From positions 1 to 22,549 of the forward strand of contig JBPCQA010000024.1 of assembly GCA_050998615.1 (NCBI GenBank): a stretch of 22,549 bases of DNA. Direction: 5' to 3'. Both the position numbers and the translations under genes were made by a program. Below are positions 6,204 to 14,003 of the stretch, piece by piece. This DNA comes from JBPCQA01 sp050998615. Its GTDB lineage: Bacteria > Actinomycetota > Actinomycetes > Propionibacteriales > Nocardioidaceae. How positions within the stretch are numbered: position 1 is the stretch's first letter; each line of letters opens with the position of its first letter. Under the pieces are notes generated by a model, which saw only the letters and a program-made list of their open reading frames with translations, was not told the origin of the DNA and made no database searches.

Positions 6204-7283
6204 ATGTCCTCGATCCCCAGACTTGGCGCCACAGAATCCGGCGTGGCCGACGTCCCAACCCCAGACCGGGTCATCGTCGCGAGCGACTTGCGGCGCAGCT
6301 ACCGCAAACGCTCGGGCTGGTTTCGCTCGAGCGAGGTGATCGAGGCGGTCCGCGGCATCAGCTTCGCGGTGCCTCGCGGCACGATCTTTGGCCTGCTCGG
6401 ACCGAACGGTGCCGGCAAGACGACCACGATCAAGATGTTGTCGACGCTGCTCATCCCGACTTCTGGGCTGGCGACCGTCGACGGTTTCGACGTCGTCGGT
6501 GACGAGGTGGAGGTGCGCCGACGGCTCGGGGTCTTGTTCGGCGGGGACAAGGGCCTCTACAGCCAGCTGTCGGCGCGGGAGAACCTTCGATACTTCGGCC
6601 GGCTCTACGGCATGGCCGACGACGCGATCAAGGCCCGCTCGGCCGAGTTGCTGGAGGCTGTGGGTCTCACGGATCGGGTGGATGAGCGAGTCGAGAGCTA
6701 CTCCCGTGGCATGAAGCAGCGGCTCCACATCGCCAAGACGCTGGTGCACGCGCCGCCGGTGGTGATTTTGGACGAGCCGTCCATCGGTCTGGATCCGGCG
6801 GCGGCCATCGACGTACGCTCACTCATTGCCGGGCTGGTGCCGACCCACACCGTGCTGTTGTCCACTCATGACATGCACGAGGCGGACGTCCTCTGCGATC
6901 AGCTCGCGATCGTCGACAAGGGAAGGATCGTCGCCGAGGGCACGCCGACCCAGCTGAAGGCGGCTGCGCCCGCAGACCGCCAGGTCGTGATCCGACTCGC
7001 CGGACCTCTCGGTGCGGCTGCTCACGTGGTCACGTCGCGTCTCTCGAGACTGCCAGCTGTGGTGAGTGTGGCCCACCAGCCGGGCAACGACGAACTGGTG
7101 TCTCTTCGCTGCACGAACACAACAGCTGCCCTCGACGAAGCCCTGGCGTTGCTTCGAGTGGCCGGAGCTGCGGTCCGCGGCATCGAGATTCGTGAGCCGT
7201 CCTTAGAAGACGCCTTCCTTGGTGCCACCGGGCGAGAATACGAAGCCCCTGGCGCCGAGCAGACGGTCGAGCAGCAATCGTGA
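6204..7283 (+). CDS. ABC-2 type exporter, ATP-binding protein (DrrA/CcmA-like)
   Basis: ATPase subunit that would power an ABC-2 type exporter at the inner face of the membrane. Motifs in the 359-aa protein: Walker A GPNGAGKT (66-73), signature SRGMKQ (167-172), Walker B VVILDEP (186-192), D-loop GLDP (195-198) and the H-loop histidine 222 in STHD. The usual Q-loop glutamine is replaced by a FGGDKGLY stretch (112-119), a pattern I associate with one subgroup of these ATPases. The C-terminal 100 residues are the extra domain typical of DrrA-like proteins. I chose the ATG at 6204 because the promoter ends just before it; the frame is open upstream to 6060 but that part has no family similarity. 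It overlaps permease 1 by four bases (GTGA). Substrate unknown; drug, lipid or polysaccharide export are all possible. Confidence 0.9.
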   Translation: MSSIPRLGATESGVADVPTPDRVIVASDLRRSYRKRSGWFRSSEVIEAVRGISFAVPRGTIFGLLGPNGAGKTTTIKMLSTLLIPTSGLATVDGFDVVGDEVEVRRRLGVLFGGDKGLYSQLSARENLRYFGRLYGMADDAIKARSAELLEAVGLTDRVDERVESYSRGMKQRLHIAKTLVHAPPVVILDEPSIGLDPAAAIDVRSLIAGLVPTHTVLLSTHDMHEADVLCDQLAIVDKGRIVAEGTPTQLKAAAPADRQVVIRLAGPLGAAAHVVTSRLSRLPAVVSVAHQPGNDELVSLRCTNTTAALDEALALLRVAGAAVRGIEIREPSLEDAFLGATGREYEAPGAEQTVEQQS

Positions 7284-8128
7284 GCCTGCAGGCCGACGCG
7301 GGCGTCAGCGTTCATGGCCAGATCAGGCCACGACACACAGAAGTCCGGCTCGTGACTGGCACCGCTCGCGTGTTCTTGCTCCGATTCGCGTCCAATCCGA
7401 TCATGCTGATCAGGGGACCGCTCGGGCCCGTGTTGACTCTGGTAGGCTTCCACCTCGTCTACGACATCTCCGGGCAGCATCAGGTGGCTGGTGTCGACGC
7501 GATGGGCTTCCTCGTGGTCGGAATGCTCGGCTCGTTGGCCTGGTCGTCGACGGTATGGGGCTCGGGGAATGCCATCCAGTCCGAGGTCTATCAGGGCACC
7601 GTCAGCTCCGTGCTTGTCGCGCCCGGTCGCATCTCGTCCGTGATCGTCGGTTACGGAGTGGGCAGCATCTTGTTCAACGTCCCGGCGCTGATCGTCAGCG
7701 TTCTTGCCGGCGTGCTCTTCGGCGCCGACTTTCGACTCGACCACCCGGTCGCGGTGTTGGTGACCCTGGCCGCTGTCTACGGCTGTTGTCTGTGCATCGG
7801 GCTCGGCTTCGGCGGACTGTTCGTCTTGTCTCGCCAGTCCAACGCGCTGTCCAACTTCCTCCAGGGACCGGTCTATCTGCTGGCCGGTCTCTTCGTCCCT
7901 CGGTCCGTGTTTCCCGAATGGTTGCAGTGGGTGTCCGACGTCTTGCCGATCGCCCACGCCGTCGACGCGTTACGAGCTACGACGTTGTCAGGGGCCTCGC
8001 TTGCCGAGGTCTGGCCGGCGTTGGCCGCCTCGGCCGCGACCAGCCTGCTCTTCCTCGCCGCCGGGTTATGGGGACTGCACCATCTGGACGACGTCGTCCG
8101 CCGTCGCGCCACCTTGGACCTGCTGTGA
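7280..8128 (+). CDS. ABC-2 type exporter, permease subunit 1
   Basis: Integral membrane subunit of the exporter encoded with the upstream ATPase. The 282-aa protein has about six hydrophobic segments (roughly 43-61, 73-94, 118-147, 157-178, 195-207 and 245-265). Before the third segment is the ABC-2 coupling region SEVYQGTVSSVLVAP (101-115). The stretch GPVYLLAGLFVPRSVFPEWLQ (196-216) followed by LPIAHAVDALR is the conserved C-terminal signature of NodJ/DrrB-like permeases. The start is the GTG at 7280, which overlaps the ATPase stop as GTGA and implies coupled translation. The next permease starts with the same kind of overlap. Confidence 0.88.
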   Translation: MSLQADAGVSVHGQIRPRHTEVRLVTGTARVFLLRFASNPIMLIRGPLGPVLTLVGFHLVYDISGQHQVAGVDAMGFLVVGMLGSLAWSSTVWGSGNAIQSEVYQGTVSSVLVAPGRISSVIVGYGVGSILFNVPALIVSVLAGVLFGADFRLDHPVAVLVTLAAVYGCCLCIGLGFGGLFVLSRQSNALSNFLQGPVYLLAGLFVPRSVFPEWLQWVSDVLPIAHAVDALRATTLSGASLAEVWPALAASAATSLLFLAAGLWGLHHLDDVVRRRATLDLL

Positions 8129-8961
8129 CGGCGCCGGATGTGGTTGCTACGCGCCGACCGGTCGCCCGGATGCCCATCGCCGCAACTCTTCGGGTCGTCC
8201 CGGCGGCGGCTGAGGCAGTGATGAAGACCCGGCTGCAAACCTCGGGTTTGGGGTTCTACGCGCTGGTGTGGCTGGGATTTCCGATCTTCAACCTGCTGAC
8301 CATCGCGCTGATCTATCGGGACAACCCGGCCCTTCGCGACTACGCGGTCGTTGGTGGCGCTGGGATGGCGATGCTGTTCGGGATGCAGTTCAACGCGGCG
8401 GAGATCCTCGACGGCGAGCGTCAGCGTGGGACGCTCGGCAACCTCTTCCTAGCCCCGGCGCCCAGGTATGCGTGGCTAGCCGGATTCCAGCTGTTCTCGA
8501 TCTGCGAGTCGTTGATCACGGCCGCTTTCACCGTCGGCGTGGGCGTGGCGGCGTTTGGACTGCCTGTCTCGTTCAACGTCGCGGCTCTGCTGATGACCGT
8601 GTTGCTTTTCATGGTGTGCATGTGGGGCTTCAGCATGCTCGTCGGCGCCATCGGCCTGGCCATCCGCGATGCCAATCAACTGTCGAACCTGCTGTTCCCC
8701 ATCATGTTGCTGTTGGCCGGCACGATGTACCCCATCGCGTTGATGCCCGGCTGGATCGAGGCTCCGGCCCGCTGTTTGCCGTTCGGCTACGGAATCTCGG
8801 CGATGGTGGACGCGGTCACACGAGGATCGTCGATCACCGACCTATCCGGCGATCTGATCCCCCTCGCCGGTTTCTCCGTCGGCCTGCCGATTGTGGGGAT
8901 CGCGGCGTTTCGGGCCGTGGAGCGACGCGCTCGCAGAAGTGGAGCGCTGGAGTTGGTCTAG
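8125..8961 (+). CDS. ABC-2 type exporter, permease subunit 2
   Basis: Second membrane subunit, so the exporter is probably a heterodimeric permease with one ATPase type. The start is the GTG at 8125, overlapping the permease 1 stop (GTGA); this gives 278 aa, almost the size of permease 1. Hydrophobic segments lie near 42-63, 74-90, 120-146, 150-180, 186-205 and 245-263. The coupling region is DGERQRGTLGNLFLAP (96-111). The segment LLFPIMLLLAGTMYPIALMP (189-208) followed by LPFGYGISAMVDAV parallels the C-terminal signature of permease 1. The same frame stays open far upstream inside permease 1, but that part is out of frame with a real gene. A 61-bp gap separates it from the convergent phospholipase gene, where I see no clear terminator. 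Confidence 0.87.
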   Translation: MTAPDVVATRRPVARMPIAATLRVVPAAAEAVMKTRLQTSGLGFYALVWLGFPIFNLLTIALIYRDNPALRDYAVVGGAGMAMLFGMQFNAAEILDGERQRGTLGNLFLAPAPRYAWLAGFQLFSICESLITAAFTVGVGVAAFGLPVSFNVAALLMTVLLFMVCMWGFSMLVGAIGLAIRDANQLSNLLFPIMLLLAGTMYPIALMPGWIEAPARCLPFGYGISAMVDAVTRGSSITDLSGDLIPLAGFSVGLPIVGIAAFRAVERRARRSGALELV

Positions 8962-9022
8962 ACATCGAGGTCACGGGGCTGCAGTGGGCCGTCAGCAGGC
9001 TCACTCCTGGTCCGACGTCCGG

Positions 9023-10621
9023 TCAGAACTGGGTCGTACGGCGCAGTCGGCGGGGGCGGCCGTCGGGGTCGTACACGACGTTGTAGAGCGGGGTGGCCCA
9101 GGCAAGCGTGCGAGAGTCGAGGCGGGGGGCGTCGTACGGCCGCAAACGTCCCGGCGGCCGCGGGCCCTGTCGTCCGCCGTCATGCCACTTTTGCAAGGCG
9201 CGTGCGCTCTGCTCGAACGCGGCAAAGGCCTTGAGGGGATCGACCAGAGCGCCATCGTCGCCAGCGGAGCGGTCAAGGTGCTCGCGAGCGAGCGTCAGCC
9301 GGAGTCGCTGAGCGAACCGCCCGGTCTCCGCAGCAGTGACGGGCTGCCCAGTGTCTGTCGCGTCGACATCATCGTCCATCACCGCGCAGGACAGCTCGGA
9401 ATCGTGGGTCCACGACCGCCGGTTGACGTTGTCTGAGCCTACTGACGACCAGATGTCGTCGATCACGCAGACCTTCGCGTGCACGTATACCGGGACGCCC
9501 GCGTGGTTTTCGATCCCGTAGATTGCCACCCGGTCACCGCCAGCACGCCGCACCAGGTCGACTGCCTGCTGGCGCCCGACCAAGTTGGGCGGCTTGGAGA
9601 ACCGGCCATCCTGGTCCGGGTGATGGGGGATGACCACAATCAGGTGCAGCTCGAGATTGCGGCGCAACGCGTCCGCGAAACAACTGACCACGTCCGACGC
9701 CCAGAAGTACTGGTCTTCGACGTAGATAAGGCTCTTGGCCAGTGCGGTCACCTTCGTGTAGGCATGGGCCACGCTCCGCTCGCCGGCGGGTGCGAAAGGG
9801 TAGCCCTCACGTCGATGCGGGTAGGTCCGCAAAACCTGCACAGTCTGATGACCGCACGGCTCGGGGTCCGGCAGGGGAGGCGGCAGGGGGTCGGGGCGGC
9901 TGTCTTCGCGGCGTACGACGTCGATGAGCCGATCGATCGGATTGCGGCTCAACGGGGCCGGGTCTTCCCACCTCTCGCGGAAGACGGTCTCGATGTCCCC
10001 GACCGCCGGCCCGCGAATCGCGAGCTGCACATCGTGCCACGGTGGCCGAGGGCCGTATATCTTCGCCATCTTCTGGTGTTGCGCATCGCCGGCATGCGCG
10101 TCGTCGTCGTACCGGCTGTGGCAGAGGTCGATGCCACCAGCGAAGGCGACGTCGAGCTCGGGGCGGCCCGGATGCCGCAGGACCACGAACTTCTGATGGT
10201 GTGATCCGCCCGGGCGCACCCGCATGTCGCGCAAACACTCACCGCCGGCGGCTTCGATCTCCTCGCCCAGATGCCGGTTCTCTTCCTCGGAGAACGCGAA
10301 CCGGTCAAGATGCGAGCGCCAGACCAGCCCCTTGACGATCACGCCTCGTGCCGCGGCCCGACAAAAGAGTTGGCCGATCGCCAAGCCAGCCTCGCCAACC
10401 CGCTGATCAGGGTCGCCACGCCAGTCGGTGAACATCAGGTGATCACCAGAGCGCATTCCGTCCACGCATCTGGCGAGCTCAGGGAAGTACGTCGCGCCGT
10501 GGATCAGCACTGTGACATCGTTGCCCGTGGTCCAGGCGGCTCCGTCGGCATGCCTTCGGTCGAGACGGGTTGCCGGATTGCCACGCTCGGCCGGACCCAG
10601 CAACCACTCCTTGACACTCAT
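9023..10621 (-). CDS. Phospholipase D family protein (two HKD motifs)
   Basis: Member of the phospholipase D superfamily, which hydrolyses or transfers phosphodiester bonds through a phosphohistidine intermediate. The 532-aa protein has both half-sites. The first is HHQKFVV (H142, K144) followed by FAGGIDL (160-166). The second is a full HxKxxxxD, H381-A-K383-VCVI-D388, followed by GSDNVNRRS (395-403) and the HDSEL strand. The block YVEDQYFW (300-307) before the second site is typical of true phospholipase D rather than nuclease members. There is no signal peptide or membrane segment, so it looks cytoplasmic. The ATG has an AGGA sequence upstream and lies 30 bp after the PRC-barrel-like gene, so the two probably form an operon. 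The lipid substrate cannot be read from sequence. Confidence 0.88.
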   Translation of the reverse strand: MSVKEWLLGPAERGNPATRLDRRHADGAAWTTGNDVTVLIHGATYFPELARCVDGMRSGDHLMFTDWRGDPDQRVGEAGLAIGQLFCRAAARGVIVKGLVWRSHLDRFAFSEEENRHLGEEIEAAGGECLRDMRVRPGGSHHQKFVVLRHPGRPELDVAFAGGIDLCHSRYDDDAHAGDAQHQKMAKIYGPRPPWHDVQLAIRGPAVGDIETVFRERWEDPAPLSRNPIDRLIDVVRREDSRPDPLPPPLPDPEPCGHQTVQVLRTYPHRREGYPFAPAGERSVAHAYTKVTALAKSLIYVEDQYFWASDVVSCFADALRRNLELHLIVVIPHHPDQDGRFSKPPNLVGRQQAVDLVRRAGGDRVAIYGIENHAGVPVYVHAKVCVIDDIWSSVGSDNVNRRSWTHDSELSCAVMDDDVDATDTGQPVTAAETGRFAQRLRLTLAREHLDRSAGDDGALVDPLKAFAAFEQSARALQKWHDGGRQGPRPPGRLRPYDAPRLDSRTLAWATPLYNVVYDPDGRPRRLRRTTQF

Positions 10622-10651
10622 GGCTGCATTCCTATCAAATGTTGTGCTTCT

Positions 10652-11011
10652 TTAGGTGTTGCGCTTCCATTTGCCTCGGCCGAACATCCGGCCGAACCGG
10701 TCGGCCAATGAGTTCCCGCTGTCGTCGCTTGGGTCCACCGTGAATGTCGGCTCGCCCTCGGGCTCCGGGAGGTTCGCCGCCTGATCGGCGGAGAGGCGGC
10801 ATTCGACGTACGACGTTGTGATCTGCCCGACTTGGCTGGCATCGACAAATCGGGAGCCGCCATCAGTTCGCACCACGATGCCGTCGAAGACGTCCAACTC
10901 GGGCACCGACAAGACGCGTTCCACCACCCCGAACCGATGGCCGTCACTGGCCTGCACCGGGGTGTCAGCAGCTAGCGCCGTGTAGGCGATCGGGGTTGCC
11001 TCTTCGCTCAT
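10652..11011 (-). CDS. PRC-barrel-like domain protein
   Basis: A 119-aa soluble protein. Residues about 13-75 look like a PRC-barrel-type beta domain (PVQASDGHRFGVVERVL, then LDVFDGIVVRTDGGSRFVDASQVG). The remainder is an acidic linker and a short Gly/Arg/Lys-rich end (GRMFGRGKWKRNT). Such domains occur in ribosome maturation, photosynthetic and stress-linked proteins, so the fold does not define a function. It is the first gene of a pair with the phospholipase D gene. The start follows a TAGAGT -10 box by seven bases with no Shine-Dalgarno sequence, so the mRNA may be leaderless. The domain call is from pattern recognition and moderately certain. Confidence 0.65.
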   Translation of the reverse strand: MSEEATPIAYTALAADTPVQASDGHRFGVVERVLSVPELDVFDGIVVRTDGGSRFVDASQVGQITTSYVECRLSADQAANLPEPEGEPTFTVDPSDDSGNSLADRFGRMFGRGKWKRNT

Positions 11012-11018
11012 AGTGTCG

Positions 11019-11024
11019 ACTCTA
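11019..11024 (-). promoter_or_regulatory. -10 box of the PRC-barrel/phospholipase D pair, leaderless candidate
   Basis: TAGAGT on the minus strand ends seven bases before the ATG at 11011, so the predicted transcription start coincides with the start codon. I see no good -35 box 16-18 bp upstream and no Shine-Dalgarno sequence. Confidence 0.45.
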
Positions 11025-11169
11025 CGACTTCGGGCTCGTCATCGCAGTTGCGGGCAACCCCTGACGGCGCCCGGTGAGCCCACAGATCCGACGTACATGC
11101 GGCCAGGGCAGGCGGCCAGAACGAGCTCAGCGCAAGATGATGGCGCTGGATCGTTCAGCACAACCCGGC

Positions 11170-12159
11170 TCAGGCGTCGGCTACCGTCACCAACTCCGCC
11201 TCCTCGGGGCTGCCCTCGACCGGCGCCCCATGCCCTGGCTGGGCGTCGATGTGGGCAAGGAACCTGCGTCCGCTCGCCAGCACCAGCGCCGAGACAAGAA
11301 CCGCGCCCGCGCCCATCCAGAAGGGCACATGGGCGTTGATCGACTCGCCGAGCTTGCCGGCGAGCCAGGGCGCGACCGCTCCGCCGCCGAACCGGACGAA
11401 GCTGTACGCCGCCGACGCGACGCCGCGCTCGACCGGCGCGGCCTTCATCACCGTCTCGGTCACCAACGTGTTGTTGATGCCGAGGAAGGCCCCCGCGACG
11501 ATTACGCAGCTGGCCAGCACCGCCTTGCTGTCGGTCCAAATCGCCATCGCCGCCAAGATCGCCGACAGACACGTCAAAGATGCCACCACGGTAGGCAACG
11601 TGCCGAAGCGCCGTTGCAGTCGCAGCAGGAACGTCGTACCGACCAGGGCGACGGCCATCAAGACCGACACACCGAAGAACGGACCACGCCACGATATCGA
11701 CCCCAGCTCGCCGCCGATCAGCGGACCCGCGGCGATGCCGAGGCCAAGCGCCGCCTCGTACAAGATGATCGCCTGGCCAACGGATCCCTTTGCGGAGCTG
11801 ACGATCGTGGCGAGGGCGGTGGCGATGAACAGGGCGTTCCCCAGGCCCCACACAGCTCGAAACGCCACCACACCGTTGATCGAATCCTGCATGCCTGCCA
11901 AGGCGGCACCGATGATGATCACGACGAGTCCGAGCAGCAGCGTGCGCTTGGCGCCGATCCGGCTGGCGACCACGCCTGTGATCAGCATCGCGACGCCCAT
12001 AACGGCCATGTAGCTGGTGAACAGCAAGGACACCTGCGACGGCGAGGCGCCCAACTGGTCAGCGATCGGCTTCAGGATCGGGTCAACCAGCCCGATCCCC
12101 ATGAACGCGATGACACAGGCGAATGCCACCGCCCAGACTGCCTTTGATTGACGCCACAT
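11170..12159 (-). CDS. MFS transporter with internal deletion around TM7-TM8
   Basis: Major facilitator superfamily transporter, probably an efflux protein by family. TM1-TM6 are normal (residues about 8-178), with a motif-A-like loop GVVASRIGAKR (62-72) and the WRGPFFGVSVLM region at TM6. After FLL at 177-179 the protein jumps straight to RLQRRFGTLPTVV, a stretch that in relatives I recall follows TM8. It then continues normally (FLGINNTLVTETVMKAAPVER, ASAAYSFVRFGGG, HVPFWMGAGAVL). The 329-aa length against about 400 supports loss of about 70-80 residues: the central loop, TM7 and TM8. The frame is intact. A GGGAGAG Shine-Dalgarno sequence (12169-12175) precedes the ATG, which lies two bases after the MarR stop. 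It is probably non-functional or altered. Confidence 0.85.
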   Translation of the reverse strand: MWRQSKAVWAVAFACVIAFMGIGLVDPILKPIADQLGASPSQVSLLFTSYMAVMGVAMLITGVVASRIGAKRTLLLGLVVIIIGAALAGMQDSINGVVAFRAVWGLGNALFIATALATIVSSAKGSVGQAIILYEAALGLGIAAGPLIGGELGSISWRGPFFGVSVLMAVALVGTTFLLRLQRRFGTLPTVVASLTCLSAILAAMAIWTDSKAVLASCVIVAGAFLGINNTLVTETVMKAAPVERGVASAAYSFVRFGGGAVAPWLAGKLGESINAHVPFWMGAGAVLVSALVLASGRRFLAHIDAQPGHGAPVEGSPEEAELVTVADA

Positions 12160-12161
12160 GC

Positions 12162-12566
12162 TCAGTGGCTCTCCCGTACGTCGTCGAAGTGTGCCGCCGC
12201 CGATGCAGAGCCGGCTGGCGCCGCGGGGTGCCTGGAAACAGCATCGTGCGTGGCTGCAATGTCCAGCAGCTGGTGGAGGATAGTCAGGGCCTCCGCCATG
12301 TGTTGTTGTTGGTCAACGCTCAGCCGATCGATGGGTGGTGCTACGACCGCTGCACGTGACAGGCGAACCTCGCCTAGCAGCCGGCGCCCTTCGGCGGTCA
12401 GCGAGACCAGCACTGCGCGGGCATCGACCGGGTCGGTGACCCTGGTGGCCCAACCGAGCTCTTCGAGCCGCTGAACCTGGGTAGTCATGGTCGGCTGGCT
12501 GCAATGGTCGGCGCGGGCCAGCTCGCCGATCCGGGCGACCTCAAGGTCGTCGATCTGGGCAACCAA
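12162..12566 (-). CDS. MarR family regulator, N-terminally truncated
   Basis: Remaining part of a MarR-type winged-helix regulator next to an efflux-type MFS gene, the usual local repressor arrangement. The DNA-binding core is intact: RIGELARADHCSQPTMTTQVQRLEELGW (about 12-39), then the wing VTDPVDARAVLVSLTAEGR. The C-terminal dimerisation helices follow. In-frame similarity continues upstream of the TTG at 12566 (NLSVSPPQARL, the normal helix 2 region) until a TGA at 12630-12632, which lies inside a REP-like repeat. There is no ATG, GTG or TTG between that stop and 12566. Helix 1, needed for dimerisation in MarR proteins, is therefore missing. It may be a pseudogene. The reading frame from 12566 is intact and overlaps no other gene. 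Confidence 0.75.
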   Translation of the reverse strand: MVAQIDDLEVARIGELARADHCSQPTMTTQVQRLEELGWATRVTDPVDARAVLVSLTAEGRRLLGEVRLSRAAVVAPPIDRLSVDQQQHMAEALTILHQLLDIAATHDAVSRHPAAPAGSASAAAHFDDVRESH

Positions 12567-12606
12567 CCTGGCCTGCGGTGGCGAAACCGAGAGGTTCTCA
12601 GGGCGG

Positions 12607-12673
12607 GGGTTACGAGACGCTCGTTGCGCTCACTCCTCAACTACCGTGGGATGGCTCGCTCCTCAACTACCGT
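12607..12673. repeat. REP-like palindromic repeat plus partial second copy
   Basis: From 12607 the plus strand reads GGTTACGAGACGCTCGTTGC and continues through GCTCACTCCTCAACTACC, an imperfect palindrome. Its right arm is repeated at 12654-12673 (20 bp, one mismatch to 12628-12647). I recall very similar abundant extragenic repeats (GAGACGCTCG...CTCCTCAAC) in several actinobacterial genomes; that is memory, not a search. It lies between the tuf terminator and the truncated marR. Confidence 0.65.
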
Positions 12674-12679
12674 CGCAAC

Positions 12680-12724
12680 CGCCGAGAGGCCCCGCCCCCA
12701 CATGGGGGACGGGGCCTCTCGGCG
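12680..12724 (-). terminator. Strong hairpin terminator of the str operon (after tuf)
   Basis: A perfect 15-bp stem (12680-12694 with 12710-12724) is extended inside by CCCCC/GGGGG with one bulged A and a four-base loop. It begins 20 bp beyond the tuf stop. No T-tract follows on the minus strand, which is common for GC-rich actinobacterial terminators. Confidence 0.85.
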
Positions 12725-12743
12725 TTGGTGGCAGGTGGCGATG

Positions 12744-13937
<1,194 letters not shown>

Positions 13938-13945
13938 TTGGACTT

Positions 13946-13951
13946 CCTCCT
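13946..13951 (-). promoter_or_regulatory. Ribosome binding site of tuf
   Basis: AGGAGG on the minus strand, eight bases before the GTG start at 13937. It decides for the GTG over any internal start. Confidence 0.85.
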
Positions 13952-14003
13952 AGATTTAGAAACCTGACTCGTTACGTGTACGCCGAGAAGCGGCCCTGCA
14001 GGG

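Noticed and set aside
7219..8124. Open frame running in phase with permease 2 through most of permease 1
   Set aside because: It is out of frame with permease 1, which has clear ABC-2 signatures, and the translation is Arg-rich without membrane segments. Permease 2 starts at the GTG at 8125.
8962..9022. Bidirectional terminator between the ABC operon and the phospholipase D gene
   Set aside because: Only 4-bp or imperfect stems are visible in the gap.
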